A DNA stretch of 64,000 nt, taken from the NCBI RefSeq assembly GCF_001698815.1, contig NZ_LGSI01000044.1, positions 1-64,000 of the forward strand, given 5' to 3'. Below, one piece after another: positions 63,634-64,000 of the stretch. This DNA comes from Pseudomonas syringae. GTDB taxonomy: Bacteria > Pseudomonadota > Gammaproteobacteria > Pseudomonadales > Pseudomonadaceae. The notes beneath the pieces are model-generated. The model was not told where the DNA came from and searched no databases. It saw only the letters and a program-made list of their open reading frames with translations. The first letter of the stretch is position 1, and each line of letters starts with the position of its first letter. The translations under genes were made by a program, and so were the position numbers.

Positions 63634-64000
63634 ATGGAAATTCTTAATGAGCAGCGGTTGCTTGAGCAGGCGCTCGGACGTAGCGCTGCCCTCAACGATG
63701 GACGCCTCATGTTGTATGCCGGTGCCAATCTGCCCAGCCCTGAGGCGCAACAGGCTTATTCCCCGACATTGAGTGCCTATCCGGCCATGGGGCCGAGCTT
63801 TTCCAAGGAGCAACCTGATACCGACGTGGTTTCCGGGTTGGAAGTCGCTGTGCGAGACCGTATTTGCGCGCTGTTCGGTGCCCAATGGGCCGAACCTCGC
63901 TTGCCGAGCTGCACCATCGCCAACCTGGCGGTATTTCATGCGTTTTCCAAACCCGGAGATTTGCTGCTCGCACCAGCAGCAGCCCAGGGCGGGCATTTGA
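63634..64000 (+). CDS. Serine-hydroxymethyltransferase-like PLP enzyme (partial, cut by window end)
   Basis: An open frame from ATG 63634 (GGAGCCC ribosome site) to the window end, 122 codons. The sequence runs like SHMT: SAYPAMGPSFSKEQPDTDVV, LEVAVRDRICALFGAQWAEP, then SCTIANLAVFHAFSKPGD and ending with GGHL, equivalent to GlyA motifs (YPGRRYYGG, QPHSGSQAN, AHGGHLTHG). The YYGG and SGSQAN active-site strings are replaced (MGPSF, PSCTIAN), so it is a divergent paralog rather than a housekeeping GlyA. It may act on the amino acid that the transporter brings in. Confidence 0.78.
   Translation, partial: MEILNEQRLLEQALGRSAALNDGRLMLYAGANLPSPEAQQAYSPTLSAYPAMGPSFSKEQPDTDVVSGLEVAVRDRICALFGAQWAEPRLPSCTIANLAVFHAFSKPGDLLLAPAAAQGGHL

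Overview
The window is chromosomal DNA of a Pseudomonas, most likely from the P. syringae / P. fluorescens side of the genus. Three things point there. The gene order from nuo through aceA, purB, mnmA, idh/icd, clpS-clpA, aat, ftsK, lolA, serS, cysG and tus is the one known from P. aeruginosa (PA26xx region). The nuoC and nuoD genes are fused. Paired Pseudomonas-type REP elements occur twice (22.24-22.33 kb and 38.07-38.16 kb). No species assignment is possible from what I can see.

Layout. 1-515: the end of an rRNA operon (23S 3' end, 5S, terminator). 0.58-6.84 kb: queD, two PepSY proteins with a two-component system (BqsRS/CarRS-like), an sCache chemoreceptor and an AI-2E-type membrane protein. 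6.9-21.9 kb: the complete 13-gene complex I operon nuoA-N on the minus strand, with three palindromes upstream, one of them a close Fur-box match. 22.4-30.6 kb: minus-strand housekeeping genes (aceA, a miniature secretin-like protein, a GNAT enzyme, roxA, purB, hflD, mnmA, nudJ). 30.8-34.7 kb: divergent monomeric (idh) and dimeric (icd) isocitrate dehydrogenases. 34.8-40.0 kb: cspD and the N-degron set clpS, clpA, bpt, aat, with infA inside it. 40.5-48.0 kb: ftsK, lolA, rarA, crcB, serS, cysG on the plus strand. 48.1-52.3 kb: glutathionyl-hydroquinone reductase, ybiB, tusEBCD and a Bax-inhibitor-1-like protein.

A tRNA-Ser(UGA) gene at 52.46 kb marks the change from conserved core to accessory DNA. 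To its right lie a Phd/RelE-type toxin-antitoxin pair, a gene-poor 600 bp, a TetR-controlled cluster of three oxidoreductases (MDR, SDR, Old Yellow Enzyme), a LysE exporter with its divergent LysR regulator, a decayed piece of an IS66-type transposase, and a GntR-led operon. That operon encodes a polar amino-acid ABC transporter followed by a divergent serine-hydroxymethyltransferase-like PLP enzyme cut by the window end.

Functional links: aceA, idh and icd sit at the glyoxylate/TCA branch point that feeds NADH to complex I. mnmA and tusBCDE supply the 2-thiouridine pathway for tRNA U34. clpS, clpA, bpt and aat form a complete bacterial N-degron pathway. The most interesting leads are the PepSY two-component system with a BqsR-like box in front of it, the regulatory palindromes before nuoA, the miniature secretin, and the GntR/ABC/SHMT-like operon at the right edge. 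No CRISPR array, prophage or obvious large undescribed defence system is visible.
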